64,000 nucleotides of DNA from Nocardioides lianchengensis (GCF_900101465.1 NZ_FMZM01000002.1:248001-312000), one strand, 5' to 3'. Counted from the stretch's first letter, positions 15,776-24,721 are shown. Numbers and translations: made by a program. The notes: generated from the letters alone by a model not told the origin.

Positions 15776-17221
15776 GGAGCGGGCCGCCCACCACGCACGC
15801 AGCTCGGCCTCGGCGACCTCGGGCTCGAGCGGGCCCCGGTCCATGCGCAGCTCCAGCAGGAACTGGTAGGCCTGGCCGATCTCGCGGCCCGGGCCGATCC
15901 CGAGGATGCCCATGATCTGGTTGCCGTCGAGGTCGGGCCGCATCGAGGCGAGCTCCTCCTCCTCGGACAGCCGGGCGATCCGCGCCTCGAGGTCGTCGTA
16001 CGAGCGGCGCAGGCGGTCGGCTTTGCGCTGGTTGCGGGTGGTGCAGTCGGCCCGGGTCAGCACGTGCAGCCGCTCGAGCTGGTCGCCGGCGTCACGGACG
16101 TAGCGGCGTACGGCGGAGTCGGTCCACTCGCCGGTGCCGTAGCCGTGGAAGCGCAGGTGCAGCTCGACGAGGTGCCCGACCGCCTCGATCTGGTCGTTGG
16201 AGAAGCGCAGCGCCTTCATCCGCTTGCGGGTCATCTTGGCGCCGACCACGTCGTGGTGGTGGAAGGTCACGGTGCCGTCGTCGACGAAGCGTCGGGTGCG
16301 CGGCTTGCCGACGTCGTGCATCAGCGCGGCGAAGCGCGAGATGAAGTCCGGCTCGCCGCCGAGCCGGTCCTCGAGGTCGATGGCCTGCTCCAGGACGGTC
16401 AGGGTGTGCTCGTAGACGTCCTTGTGGCGGTGGTGCTCGTCGCGCTCCAGCGCCAGCGCCGGCAGCTCGGGCAGCACGTGGGCGGCCAGGCCGGTCTCGA
16501 CGAGGAGGGCCAGCCCGAGCCGGGGGTACGGCGCGCAGACCAGCTTGACCAGCTCGTCGCGGACCCGCTCGGCCGAGATGATCAGGATCCGGTCGGCCAT
16601 CGCCGTCATCGCGGCCACGACCGACGGGTCGACGCCGAAGCCGAGCTGGGCGGCGAACCGGGCGGCCCGCATCATCCGCAGCGGGTCGTCGGAGAAGGAG
16701 TCCTCGGGGCGGCCGGGGGTGCGGAGCACCCGGTGCGCCAGGTCGACGACCCCGCCGTACGGGTCCTCGACCTCGCGGCCCGGCACCCGCACCGCCATCG
16801 CGTTCACGGTGAAGTCGCGGCGGCCGAGGTCGCCGGTCAGCGAGTCCCCGAAGTCGACGTCGGGCTTGCGGGAGGTGGGGTCGTAGGTCTCCGAGCGGTA
16901 CGTCGTCACCTCGACCACCCAGTCGCCCTTCCGGCAGCCGATGGTGCCGAACGCGCGCCCCATGTCCCAGGTGGCGCCGGCCCACTTCTTCAGCAGCCGC
17001 TCGGTCGCGTCGGGCCGGGCCGAGGTCGCGAAGTCCAGGTCGTTGTGCCGGCGGCCGAGCATCGCGTCGCGCACCGGCCCGCCGACCAGCACCAGCTCGT
17101 GGCCGGCCGCCTCGAAGAGGGCGCCCAGCTCGTCGATGACGGGGGCGATCCGGTCGAGCTCGGCCGCGACGGAACGCTGCACCTCGACGAGGTTCAGGGG
17201 CGGCAGCTCGACGTCGGACAC
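15767..17221 (-). CDS. pcnA: CCA tRNA nucleotidyltransferase (HD-domain type)
   Basis: This 484-residue class II nucleotidyltransferase adds or repairs the CCA end of tRNAs. The head domain shows LVGGPVRDAMLGR, the catalytic DLDFAT, RRDFTVNAMA and RMMRAARF. The tail has an HD phosphohydrolase domain with FAALMHDVGKPRT. In actinobacteria this gene flanks the MurJ cluster (Rv3907c in M. tuberculosis), as here. GTG 17221 is chosen: TAGACT on the minus strand (17235-17230) lies 8 nt upstream, so the transcript is probably leaderless. The open frame runs far upstream on the minus strand, but that part is antisense to the next gene. The long hairpin at 15715-15775 overlaps its end. Confidence 0.95.
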   Translation of the reverse strand: MSDVELPPLNLVEVQRSVAAELDRIAPVIDELGALFEAAGHELVLVGGPVRDAMLGRRHNDLDFATSARPDATERLLKKWAGATWDMGRAFGTIGCRKGDWVVEVTTYRSETYDPTSRKPDVDFGDSLTGDLGRRDFTVNAMAVRVPGREVEDPYGGVVDLAHRVLRTPGRPEDSFSDDPLRMMRAARFAAQLGFGVDPSVVAAMTAMADRILIISAERVRDELVKLVCAPYPRLGLALLVETGLAAHVLPELPALALERDEHHRHKDVYEHTLTVLEQAIDLEDRLGGEPDFISRFAALMHDVGKPRTRRFVDDGTVTFHHHDVVGAKMTRKRMKALRFSNDQIEAVGHLVELHLRFHGYGTGEWTDSAVRRYVRDAGDQLERLHVLTRADCTTRNQRKADRLRRSYDDLEARIARLSEEEELASMRPDLDGNQIMGILGIGPGREIGQAYQFLLELRMDRGPLEPEVAEAELRAWWAARSVE

Positions 17222-17229
17222 GGGCGGTG

Positions 17230-17235
17230 AGTCTA
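17230..17235 (-). promoter_or_regulatory. -10 box of pcnA, leaderless
   Basis: TAGACT on the minus strand ends 8 nt before GTG 17221. It is half of a compact divergent promoter region of about 70 bp. Confidence 0.45.
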
Positions 17236-17280
17236 GAGGAGACGTCGTCGGGCCTCCGACTCGCGACGACCCCCGACGGA

Positions 17281-17286
17281 TAGAGT
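17281..17286 (+). promoter_or_regulatory. -10 box of DUF6049 gene, leaderless
   Basis: TAGAGT ends 7 nt before ATG 17294. The -35 is not clear. Confidence 0.45.
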
Positions 17287-17293
17287 CGAGCGC

Positions 17294-19573
17294 ATGCTCC
17301 GCCCCCTGTCGCTGCTGCCTGCCCTCATGGTGGTCGCGGCGACGACGTGGGCCGGGCTGGTCGGTCCGGCCCCGGCCCAGGCGGCCCAGGCGGCTCCCGC
17401 CGACCCGGACGCCCCGCTCTCGGTGAGCATCGAGCGCATGTCGCCCGCGACGGTCCCCGAGCGCGGCCGGGTCACCATCCAGGGCCGGGTGACCAACGAC
17501 GACGACGTCGCGTGGTCGACGATCAACCTCTACCCGTTCATCTCCGCGCAGCCACTCACCACGCGCACCGAGATCGCCGAGGCCGCCCTCACCGAGCCGT
17601 CGGCCCCGGTCGGCGACCGGGTCACGACCGGCGGCCCCTACGACACCATCGACGAGCTCCAGCCCGGGGAGTCCCTCGGCTACACCGTGAGCGTCCGCGC
17701 CCGCGACCTGCGCGCCCACGTCGCCGCGCAGGGCGGCGACCTGACCGGCGCCGCGGGCGTCTACTGGTTCGGCGTGCACGCCCTCGGGCGCAGCGCCGAC
17801 GACGCCGGCGACGGCGGCGCACCCACCGCGGACGGCCGGGCCCGCACGTTCCTCCCGCTGATGGGCGGCTCGAAGCGCCAGGTGAAGACCGCGCTCGTCG
17901 TCCCGCTGCGCTCCGCGATCCCGTACGACGCCGACGGCTCGCTCGCCGACCCGGCCTCGTGGACCGAGTCGCTGGCTCCCGACGGCGACCTGGGCTCGGT
18001 CGTCGGGCTGGGCGAGGCCGCCGGCAGCCGGCCGCTGACCTGGCTGGTCGACCCCGCGCTCACCGACGCCACGGCCCGGCTCGCGGCCGGCAACCCGGGC
18101 CGCTCCCTCGGCGCGACCGTCGACCCGGAGGCGACGGAGGATCCCGACCGCCTGCTCGCCGACCCCGAGGACCCGGAGGCCACCCCGTCCGCCGCGCCCG
18201 AGACGGCGCTGCCGTCGCCCGCGACGTCCACCGCCCCCGAGGAGACCCAGGACGAGGACGCCGACGAGACGGAGGCGCCGAGCCCCGCCGAGACGGAGGC
18301 GGCCGCGGCGGCGACCGGCTGGCGGGAGCGGTTGGCCACCGCCCTGGACCGCTCCCAGGTGCTGGCCCTGCCGTACGGCGACCTCGACGTCTCGGCGGCC
18401 GCCGAGCATGACCCCACCGCCTACACCCGCGCCCGGCAGCGGTCGGGCGACACCCTGCCGCCGACCGAGGGCAGCACCGCCCCCGGTCTCGGGGGCCGGG
18501 CCTTCCTCAGCCTCGACGCGATCGAGATGGCCGAGGATGACGAGCGGCTGATCGGGACCGACGTGATGGTCGCCGGCCTCGGCGACGCGACGCCCACCGT
18601 CGCCACCATCGCCGGCCACCGGCTGGTCCTCGCCTCGACCGGTGCCGCGAGCGGCGGGCCCGGGCCGGACGACCCGCAGGCGGGCGTCGCCGTACGCCAG
18701 CGGATCCTGGCCGAGGCCGCCGTACGACGGCTGTCGCGGCCCCGTGAGCCGCTGGTCGTCGTGCTCCCCGGCGGCTGGGTGCCGGCCGACCCCGACGGGT
18801 TCTTCGCGGGGCTCGACCAGACCTGGCTCGACCTGACCACCGTCGACGACATCCGCGACGACCGCTCCACCCCGGTCGACACCGCCGAGCTGGTCTATCC
18901 GCGGGTGCAGCAGCGGCGGGCGCTCGACGCGGCCGACTTCGCCTCCGCGACCTCGCTCGCCCAGGCCGGCACCACCCTGCAGTACCTCCTCACCCGCAAC
19001 GACACCGTCGGCCGCGAGGTCGCCGACCAGGCCTTCGCCTCGCTCGGCTACGCCAACCGGGTCGACCCGGGCGCCACCCGCGCCAGCAACGCGCGCTCGC
19101 GCGCCGTCATCCAGGAGTCGCTGGACGGCGTGCGGATCGAGGGGCCCCCGAAGGTCACCCTCTCCAGCAACAGCGGACGCTTCTCGGCCACCCTGGAGAA
19201 CACCCTCGACCAGCCCGTGACGGTGAAGGTCCGCGCCGTCGCCGACGAGGTGGTCACGATCTCCATGGCGGAGGAGGACGTCACCCTCCCGCCGCGCAGC
19301 CGGCGCAGCGTCCTGCTCACCGCGAGCACCGGCCAGCAGGGCGTCCACAACATCACCCTGCAGGTCACCGACCTGGCCGGCACGGCGGTCGGCTCCAGCG
19401 ACCGGCTCCCGATCCGCGCCGCCCAGGTCAGCGACGTGATCTGGCTGATCATCGGCACCGGCGGCGCACTGCTCCTCGGCGCCATCGGCGTCCGGCTGGT
19501 CCGCCGGTTCCGCGCGGCCCGTCGTACGCCCGCCGAGCCGGTGGCCGCCGAGCAGGCGCCGGCTCCCGCATGA
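17294..19573 (+). CDS. DUF6049-family secreted, membrane-anchored protein
   Basis: This 759-residue protein is equivalent in position to Rv3909. It has an N-terminal signal peptide (PLSLLPALMVVAATTWAG, then AQAA) and a large extracytoplasmic region. An acidic Glu/Pro/Ala-rich low-complexity insert lies near residues 275-335 (EDPDRLLADPEDPEATPSAA). A beta-sandwich occupies about 615-700. One C-terminal TM helix (VIWLIIGTGGALLLGAIGV) is followed by a short basic tail. Its stop overlaps the MurJ start (ATGA), which implies co-translation. Molecular function is unknown; the constant link to MurJ suggests a role in lipid II export or wall assembly outside the membrane (inference). Confidence 0.88.
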   Translation: MLRPLSLLPALMVVAATTWAGLVGPAPAQAAQAAPADPDAPLSVSIERMSPATVPERGRVTIQGRVTNDDDVAWSTINLYPFISAQPLTTRTEIAEAALTEPSAPVGDRVTTGGPYDTIDELQPGESLGYTVSVRARDLRAHVAAQGGDLTGAAGVYWFGVHALGRSADDAGDGGAPTADGRARTFLPLMGGSKRQVKTALVVPLRSAIPYDADGSLADPASWTESLAPDGDLGSVVGLGEAAGSRPLTWLVDPALTDATARLAAGNPGRSLGATVDPEATEDPDRLLADPEDPEATPSAAPETALPSPATSTAPEETQDEDADETEAPSPAETEAAAAATGWRERLATALDRSQVLALPYGDLDVSAAAEHDPTAYTRARQRSGDTLPPTEGSTAPGLGGRAFLSLDAIEMAEDDERLIGTDVMVAGLGDATPTVATIAGHRLVLASTGAASGGPGPDDPQAGVAVRQRILAEAAVRRLSRPREPLVVVLPGGWVPADPDGFFAGLDQTWLDLTTVDDIRDDRSTPVDTAELVYPRVQQRRALDAADFASATSLAQAGTTLQYLLTRNDTVGREVADQAFASLGYANRVDPGATRASNARSRAVIQESLDGVRIEGPPKVTLSSNSGRFSATLENTLDQPVTVKVRAVADEVVTISMAEEDVTLPPRSRRSVLLTASTGQQGVHNITLQVTDLAGTAVGSSDRLPIRAAQVSDVIWLIIGTGGALLLGAIGVRLVRRFRAARRTPAEPVAAEQAPAPA

Positions 19574-21243
19574 CCGCGACCGACGCCGACGCAGCCGTCG
19601 AGGCGGCCGAGGCCGACCGCAAGGTCCTTGCCTCCAGCGCGGTGATGGCCGCCGGGACGATCGTGTCCCGGCTCAGCGGCTTCGTCCGGGCCGGGCTGCT
19701 CCTGGCGGCCCTCGGCACCGGCGTCCACAGCGACGTGTTCTCGGTCGCCAACACCGTCCCCAACATGCTCTACATCCTGCTGGCGGGCGGCGTGTTCAAC
19801 GCGGTGCTGGTCCCGCAGCTGGTCCGCGCGATGCGCAACGACGAGGACGCCGGCGCGGCGTACACCTCGCGGATCATCACCGCCGCCCTGCTCTTCCTGG
19901 GGGCGGTCACGGTGGTGCTGGTCCTCGCCGCGCCCGCGGTGGTGACCCTCGCCCTCTCGGGCACCGTGCCGGACGCGGGGCGCGAGTCGGCGATCGCGCT
20001 GGCGCGCTACTGCCTGCCGCAGGTTTTCTTCTACGGCGCCTTCGTGCTGGTCGGCCAGGTCCTCAACGCCCGCGGCCGCTTCGGCCCGATGATGTGGGCG
20101 CCGATCGCCAACAACGTCGTGTCGGTCGCCGTCCTGGCCGGCTACCTCGTCGTGTACGCCGGTGAGGAGCCGCTCGCGGACGGCGGGTTCACCTCCACCC
20201 AGGAGCTGATCCTCGGCGTGGGCTCGACCCTCGGCATCGTGGTCCAGCTGCTCGTCCTGATGCCCTACGTCCGCGCGGCGGGCATCAGCCTGCGCCCGCG
20301 GATCGACCTGCGGGGCACCGGCCTCGGCCACACGCTGCGCCTCGGCACCTGGACGGTGCTCTTCGTGCTGGCCAACCAGATCGCCTACTTCGTGGTGGTC
20401 CGCCTCGGCACGAGCGGTACGGCGGCCGGCGACGAGGCCGGCACGGGCATCTTCGTCTACTCGACGGCGTTCCTCATCGTGATGGTGCCGCACTCGGTCA
20501 TCACCGTCTCGCTGGCGACGGCCACCCTGCCGCGGCTCTCGCGGCTGGCCGCCGACGGCGACCTGGACGGCATGGGCGCTCGGGTGGCCACCACCCTGCG
20601 GACCGCGCTGGCGGTCGTCGTCCCCTTCGCCGCGCTGCTGCCCCTGGTCGCGACCGACCTGGCCAAGCTGATCGCCTACGGCAAGGCCGCGGACACCTAC
20701 GAGAACCTCGTCCCGACGATGATGCTGTTCGGTCCGGCGGTCGTGCTGTTCACGGTGCACTACGTCGTGCTCCGCGGCTTCTACGCCGTCGAGCGGACCC
20801 GCACCGTCTTCCTCATCCAGGTCTGGGTGGCGGCGACCAACATCGTCGTCGCCGTGCTGCTGGTGCGCGCCACCTCCGACGCCGCCACCGCCCCGTCCCT
20901 CGTGATCGCGTACGCCGCCGCCTACCTCGTGGGCTCGGTGCTCTCCTACTCGGTGCTCTCCCGCAGCCTCGGCGGTCTGCGCTCGGCCCAGCTGGTCCGG
21001 TTCCTGGTCCGGACCGCCGTCGCGATCGCCGTCGCCGGCGCCGCGGCGTACGGCGTGCACCTCGCGCTCGCGGGCCCGGTCGGCGACGACCCGTCGTACG
21101 TCGGGGCCGCGGTGCGGCTGGTCGCCGTGGGCGTGGTCGACGTGGTCGTGTTCCTCGTGGTGGCGACGCTGCTGCGCCTGCGCGAGGTGACCTCCGTGAT
21201 CGACACCGTCCTGCGGCGACGTCCGCCCGCGCACCGGGCCTGA
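19570..21243 (+). CDS. murJ: Lipid II flippase MurJ (MviN), membrane domain only
   Basis: This 557-residue MATE-like transporter flips lipid II across the membrane. Fourteen hydrophobic segments are apparent, with family blocks AAGTIVSRLSGFVRAGLL, VANTVPNMLYILLAGGVFNA, LVPQLVRA, FGPMMWAPIANNVVSVAVL and VPHSVITVSLATATLPRLS. In mycobacteria the same gene carries a fused pseudokinase and sugar-binding domain. Here the protein ends after the transmembrane part, and the kinase-like domain is a separate gene 73 bp downstream. It overlaps the upstream DUF6049 gene by 4 bp. Confidence 0.95.
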   Translation: MTATDADAAVEAAEADRKVLASSAVMAAGTIVSRLSGFVRAGLLLAALGTGVHSDVFSVANTVPNMLYILLAGGVFNAVLVPQLVRAMRNDEDAGAAYTSRIITAALLFLGAVTVVLVLAAPAVVTLALSGTVPDAGRESAIALARYCLPQVFFYGAFVLVGQVLNARGRFGPMMWAPIANNVVSVAVLAGYLVVYAGEEPLADGGFTSTQELILGVGSTLGIVVQLLVLMPYVRAAGISLRPRIDLRGTGLGHTLRLGTWTVLFVLANQIAYFVVVRLGTSGTAAGDEAGTGIFVYSTAFLIVMVPHSVITVSLATATLPRLSRLAADGDLDGMGARVATTLRTALAVVVPFAALLPLVATDLAKLIAYGKAADTYENLVPTMMLFGPAVVLFTVHYVVLRGFYAVERTRTVFLIQVWVAATNIVVAVLLVRATSDAATAPSLVIAYAAAYLVGSVLSYSVLSRSLGGLRSAQLVRFLVRTAVAIAVAGAAAYGVHLALAGPVGDDPSYVGAAVRLVAVGVVDVVVFLVVATLLRLREVTSVIDTVLRRRPPAHRA

Positions 21244-21249
21244 CCGTCC

Positions 21250-21280
21250 TACGATGACCCGGGGACCGGGCCCGGTCCCC
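21250..21280 (+). promoter_or_regulatory. Promoter box and perfect palindrome before pseudokinase gene
   Basis: TACGAT (21250-21255) is followed by the perfect palindrome GGGGACCGGGCCCGGTCCCC (21261-21280) in the leader of the next gene. The palindrome could end murJ transcripts, bind a regulator, or fold in the leader. It is 36 bp before GTG 21317. Confidence 0.4.
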
Positions 21281-21316
21281 GCTGCCCTCCAGGCGTCGGG
21301 AAGGAGTCGCTGAGCG

Positions 21317-23125
21317 GTGCCGCACTCGAACCGACCCGGCGACGTCCTCGCCGGCCGCTACCGGCTGGTCGACCTCCTCAGCGAGAGCGGCAACGGCCGG
21401 TTCTGGCGCGCGCACGACCGGGTCCTGGAGCGGCACGTCGCGCTCCACGTGATCGCCGAGGACGACGACCGCGCCGCGGGGCTGGTCGAGGCGGCCCGCC
21501 GCTCGGCGACGGTGCTCGACCCGCGGATCCTGCGCGTGCTCGACGCCGAGCGCACCGGCGGGCTCTGCTACGTCGTCAACGAGTGGGGCTCCGGCACGTC
21601 CCTCGACATCGTGGTCGCCACCCACGGCGCGCTGCCCCCGCGCCGGGCGGCCTGGCTGGTGGCCGAGGTGGCCGACTCGGTCGCGGTCGCGCACGCGGCC
21701 GGCGTGGCCCACGGGCGGCTCGCGCCCGAGAACGTCCTGATCGACCAGACCGGCGCGGTGAAGGTGATCGGCTTCTCGGTCGACGCCGCCCTGCACGGGC
21801 TGGCCCCCGGCCGGACCGCCACCGACGTGACCGACCTCGCCGGGCTGCTCTACTGCGCGCTCACCGGCAAGTGGGCCGGCGTGTCGACGTCCGCCGTACC
21901 CCCGGCTCCGCAGGAGCACGGCCGGGTGCTCCGGCCGCGCCAGGTGCGGGCCGGCGTACCCCGTCCCCTCGACGCGCTCTGCGACGAGGTCCTCAACCCC
22001 TACTCCGGCGGCCGCCAGCGTGACGACGTCGACCTCGAGACGGCGCGCGGGATCGCCGACCTGCTCGCCGACTTCGTGGGCGACCCCACCGGGCTGCCCG
22101 AGCAGCTCGCGCTGTCCAACCTGCGCCCGGGCGAGACCGTCGTCCTCCCGCAGGTCCCCGAGATCCCCGTCCGCGAGCCGGACCCGGAGCCCGAACCCGA
22201 GCCGACACCCGAGCCGACACCGGTCCCCGAGCCGGAGCCCACCCAGGCCGGCCTGCCGATCTTCGACGACGAGCACGACGACGTGTCGTGGCTGGAGGCT
22301 CCCGAGACGCCGTCACCCCCGCCGCCCCCCTTCGAGTCGCCCCCGGAGCGCCCGCTCTTCGCGCCCGAGCCGGCCGACGGCGGGCCGGCGCGCCAGGTCC
22401 GGCCGACCGTGACCGCGCGCGAGGCCCAGGACCGCGCCGAGTACTGGCCCTGGGGCGGTGACGGTCCGCCCACCTCCGGCACCGGGATCACGCCGGCCGT
22501 CGAGGACGTCCCGGGTCGGAGCTGGCTGCGGCTGGCCTTCGGCATCGGCGCCGCGCTGCTCCTGCTCGTCGCCGTCGTGATCGCCTTCAACCTCGGCCGC
22601 GGCAAGACGCCCCTCGGCGCCGAGCCCGACGACGACCCGACCACCACCCCGTCGGCCAGCGCCACCCCGTCGGCCACGCCCAGGCCGATCTCCGGGCTGC
22701 GCGCCACCGACCTCGACCCCGCGGGCAACCCGCCGCGGGAGAACCCCGACACCGTCGGTCGGGTCGTCGACGGTGACCCGGAGACCACGTGGCGGACCTC
22801 GACGTACAACGAGCAGTTCGGCCCGGGCGGCCTCAAGGACGGGGTCGGCGTCGTGGTCGACCTCGGCCGCTCGTACGACGTCGCGCAGGTCGACCTGCGT
22901 CTGGTCGGCCGCCCGACCGTGGTGTCGCTCTACCTCACCGACCAGGCGCCCTCCGATGTCGAGGGGCTGACGCCGTCCCTGGCCGACCAGCGGGTCGGCA
23001 CCGAGGCCTCGCTGGCGCCGGACGCGCCGGTCGCCGGCCGCTACCTCACCGTCTGGCTCACCGCGCTGCCCTCGGTCGAGGACGGGTTCCGGGGCGAGGT
23101 CGCCGAGATCGCGGTGCGCGGGTGA
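21317..23125 (+). CDS. Membrane pseudokinase with extracellular sugar-binding-like domain (MviN regulatory part)
   Basis: This 602-residue protein has a kinase-like fold at about 10-270, but every catalytic motif is degenerate. The VAIK lysine is His (HVALHVI), HRDxKxxN is HGRLAPENV and DFG is IGFSVD. A Pro/Glu-rich linker (repeated PEPEP) leads to one TM helix (AFGIGAALLLLVAVVIAFNL, about 415-435). An extracellular beta domain with a discoidin/NedA-like pattern (about 480-602) ends the protein. This is the same order as the C-terminal half of mycobacterial MviN, which binds FhaA when phosphorylated. It is therefore probably the regulatory partner of MurJ in two-gene form. GTG 21317 has AAGGAG ten bases upstream. 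Confidence 0.9.
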   Translation: MPHSNRPGDVLAGRYRLVDLLSESGNGRFWRAHDRVLERHVALHVIAEDDDRAAGLVEAARRSATVLDPRILRVLDAERTGGLCYVVNEWGSGTSLDIVVATHGALPPRRAAWLVAEVADSVAVAHAAGVAHGRLAPENVLIDQTGAVKVIGFSVDAALHGLAPGRTATDVTDLAGLLYCALTGKWAGVSTSAVPPAPQEHGRVLRPRQVRAGVPRPLDALCDEVLNPYSGGRQRDDVDLETARGIADLLADFVGDPTGLPEQLALSNLRPGETVVLPQVPEIPVREPDPEPEPEPTPEPTPVPEPEPTQAGLPIFDDEHDDVSWLEAPETPSPPPPPFESPPERPLFAPEPADGGPARQVRPTVTAREAQDRAEYWPWGGDGPPTSGTGITPAVEDVPGRSWLRLAFGIGAALLLLVAVVIAFNLGRGKTPLGAEPDDDPTTTPSASATPSATPRPISGLRATDLDPAGNPPRENPDTVGRVVDGDPETTWRTSTYNEQFGPGGLKDGVGVVVDLGRSYDVAQVDLRLVGRPTVVSLYLTDQAPSDVEGLTPSLADQRVGTEASLAPDAPVAGRYLTVWLTALPSVEDGFRGEVAEIAVRG

Positions 23126-23793
23126 CCCCGTCCCCGGAGAACAGCGACGCCGCGCTCCTCGCCGACCACGTCGCCGGCGACCGGGCGGCCTTCGGGGTGC
23201 TCTTCGCGCGCCACCGCGATCGGTTGTGGGCGGTCGCGCTGCGCACCATGGGCAACCCCGAGGACGCCGCCGACGGGCTCCAGGACGGCATGATCGCCGC
23301 CTACCGCCGCGCCGGATCCTTCCGCGGCGAGGCGGCCGTGACCACCTGGCTGCACCGCGTCGTCGTGAACGCCTGCCTCGACCGGCTCCGGGCGGCCAAG
23401 GTCCGTCGTACCGAGGCGCTGCCCGACGACCTCGAGGAGTACGCCGGCCGCGGCTCGGTCGCCTCGGCCGCCCCGGAGGTCGACGACCCCGCCGATGTGT
23501 CGCTGCGCTCCGAGCAGCGCCGCGCGGTGCTCGCGGCGCTGGCCGAGCTCCCCGACGAGCAGCGTGCCGCACTGGTGCTGGTCGACATGGAGGGCTACCC
23601 GGTCGCGGAGGCCGCGCAGATCCTCGACTGCGCCGTCGGCACGGTGAAGTCGCGCTGCTCGCGCGGCCGGCACCGGCTGGCCGGGCTGCTGGGCGACCTG
23701 GCTCCGGGGCGTGACGCGGGGCACGCGGAGCCGAGGAACCCACTGCCGCCGCCGGCCGTCCGACCCCAGGAGGACACCAGGGCGCCTCCGTAG
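23122..23793 (+). CDS. sigM: ECF RNA polymerase sigma factor SigM
   Basis: This 223-residue ECF sigma factor has sigma2 (residues about 15-85: FGVLFARHRDRLWAVALRT, DAADGLQDGMIAAYR, VTTWLHRVVVNACLDRLR) and sigma4 (about 130-180: LAELPDEQRAALVLVDMEGY, AAQILDCAVGTVKSRCSRGR). The start GTG overlaps the pseudokinase stop (GTGA). Synteny with Rv3911 (MurJ, sigM, anti-sigma, trxB, trxC) supports the name. A basic, Pro-rich C-terminal extension of about 30 residues is extra. It probably responds to envelope or redox stress under control of the next gene's product. Confidence 0.88.
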   Translation: MTPSPENSDAALLADHVAGDRAAFGVLFARHRDRLWAVALRTMGNPEDAADGLQDGMIAAYRRAGSFRGEAAVTTWLHRVVVNACLDRLRAAKVRRTEALPDDLEEYAGRGSVASAAPEVDDPADVSLRSEQRRAVLAALAELPDEQRAALVLVDMEGYPVAEAAQILDCAVGTVKSRCSRGRHRLAGLLGDLAPGRDAGHAEPRNPLPPPAVRPQEDTRAPP

Positions 23794-23848
23794 GCTCGAG
23801 CGACGCTCCCGTTCCCACCCACCCGACCCGCCGAGAGGAGGCGCACCC

Positions 23849-24640
23849 ATGACCGACGACCGTCTCGACCACGAGCGCGAGGCCGACGTGCGCCGCCTCC
23901 TCGCCGAAGCGCGGTACGACGAGCCGGTGCCCGACGACGTCGCCGCGCGCCTCGACCGGGTCCTGGCCGAGCTGGTGGACGAGGGTCCGCCCGAGAAGGT
24001 CGCCGACCAGCACCGCGTCATCGACCTGGCCGCGCAGCGGCGCCGGCGGCGGGTCCGCCAGCTGCTGGTGGCGGCCGTCGCGGTCGGGGTCATCGGCGTG
24101 GGTCTCGGGCAGGTCGGGCTGCCGTCGACGTTCCAGGCCGACATGGACGGCAGCAGCGCGGGTGGGTCCGCCGCGGACTCGGGAGGTGACTCGGCCGAGG
24201 CCGAGGCCGAGGGACCGGCCGCTGCTGCCGGGGCCCCCAGCGCGTTGGACGAGGCGAGTCCACTCCAGCGGGATGCCCCGCTCGCTCTCACGGCTGAGCC
24301 CCTCGTCGTCGAGGACGAGGACTTCGGCAGCGAGGCCCAGTTGAAGTCGCTGCGCCGGACCACCCTCCAGAACCTCGATGCGACCCTCTCCCAGGAGGCC
24401 CGAAGCTCGGCAGCTCCCGAGAGCGACGAGTCCCGCTCCGCGGAGGGCTACGCGGCGACGCCCACCTGGTTCACCTGCCAGCCCGGCCCCTTCGGTGCAG
24501 GCCGCCTGATCGCCGTCCAGTACGACGGCCAGCCGGCCGTGCTGGCCGTGCGGCCGTCTACCGGGGACTCGTCGGTGGTGGAGCTGCTGCGCTGCGGCAG
24601 CGGCGCCGTACTCCGCTCGGCGACGGTTCCCGTCCCGTAG
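23849..24640 (+). CDS. Probable membrane anti-sigma factor for SigM
   Basis: This 263-residue single-pass protein has a cytoplasmic N-terminal helical region (about 1-60, with ADVRRLLAEARYDEPVPDDV) and a basic RRRRRVRQ stop-transfer. One TM helix follows (LLVAAVAVGVIGVGLGQVGL), then a Ser/Gly/Ala-rich linker and an extracytoplasmic domain that ends with two cysteines (WFTCQPGPF, LLRCGSG) that could form a disulfide. It sits in the place of Rv3912, the regulator of SigM in mycobacteria. No zinc-binding anti-sigma motif is present. The GAGAGGAGG site precedes ATG 23849. The anti-sigma role is inferred from position and topology. Confidence 0.8.
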   Translation: MTDDRLDHEREADVRRLLAEARYDEPVPDDVAARLDRVLAELVDEGPPEKVADQHRVIDLAAQRRRRRVRQLLVAAVAVGVIGVGLGQVGLPSTFQADMDGSSAGGSAADSGGDSAEAEAEGPAAAAGAPSALDEASPLQRDAPLALTAEPLVVEDEDFGSEAQLKSLRRTTLQNLDATLSQEARSSAAPESDESRSAEGYAATPTWFTCQPGPFGAGRLIAVQYDGQPAVLAVRPSTGDSSVVELLRCGSGAVLRSATVPVP

Positions 24641-24661
24641 GGCCGAGCGGGCCCGCGGCGG

Positions 24662-24687
24662 GGAATCTTCCTCGCCTACGATCGGTT
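24662..24687 (+). promoter_or_regulatory. SigR/SigH-type promoter of trxB
   Basis: GGAAT (24662-24666), exactly 18 bp, then GTT (24685-24687) gives the GGAAY-N18-GTT consensus of disulfide-stress sigma factors (SigR in Streptomyces, SigH in mycobacteria). A TACGAT box (24677-24682) overlaps and could be a second, housekeeping promoter. Confidence 0.7.
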
Positions 24688-24721
24688 GTCGCAGGAGCAA
24701 CCACCGACTCGAGAGGACGTC

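Noticed and set aside
15767..19348. A 1193-codon open frame on the minus strand
   Set aside because: Only its last 484 codons are the tRNA nucleotidyltransferase. The rest is antisense to the DUF6049 gene and has no family pattern; it is a product of high GC.
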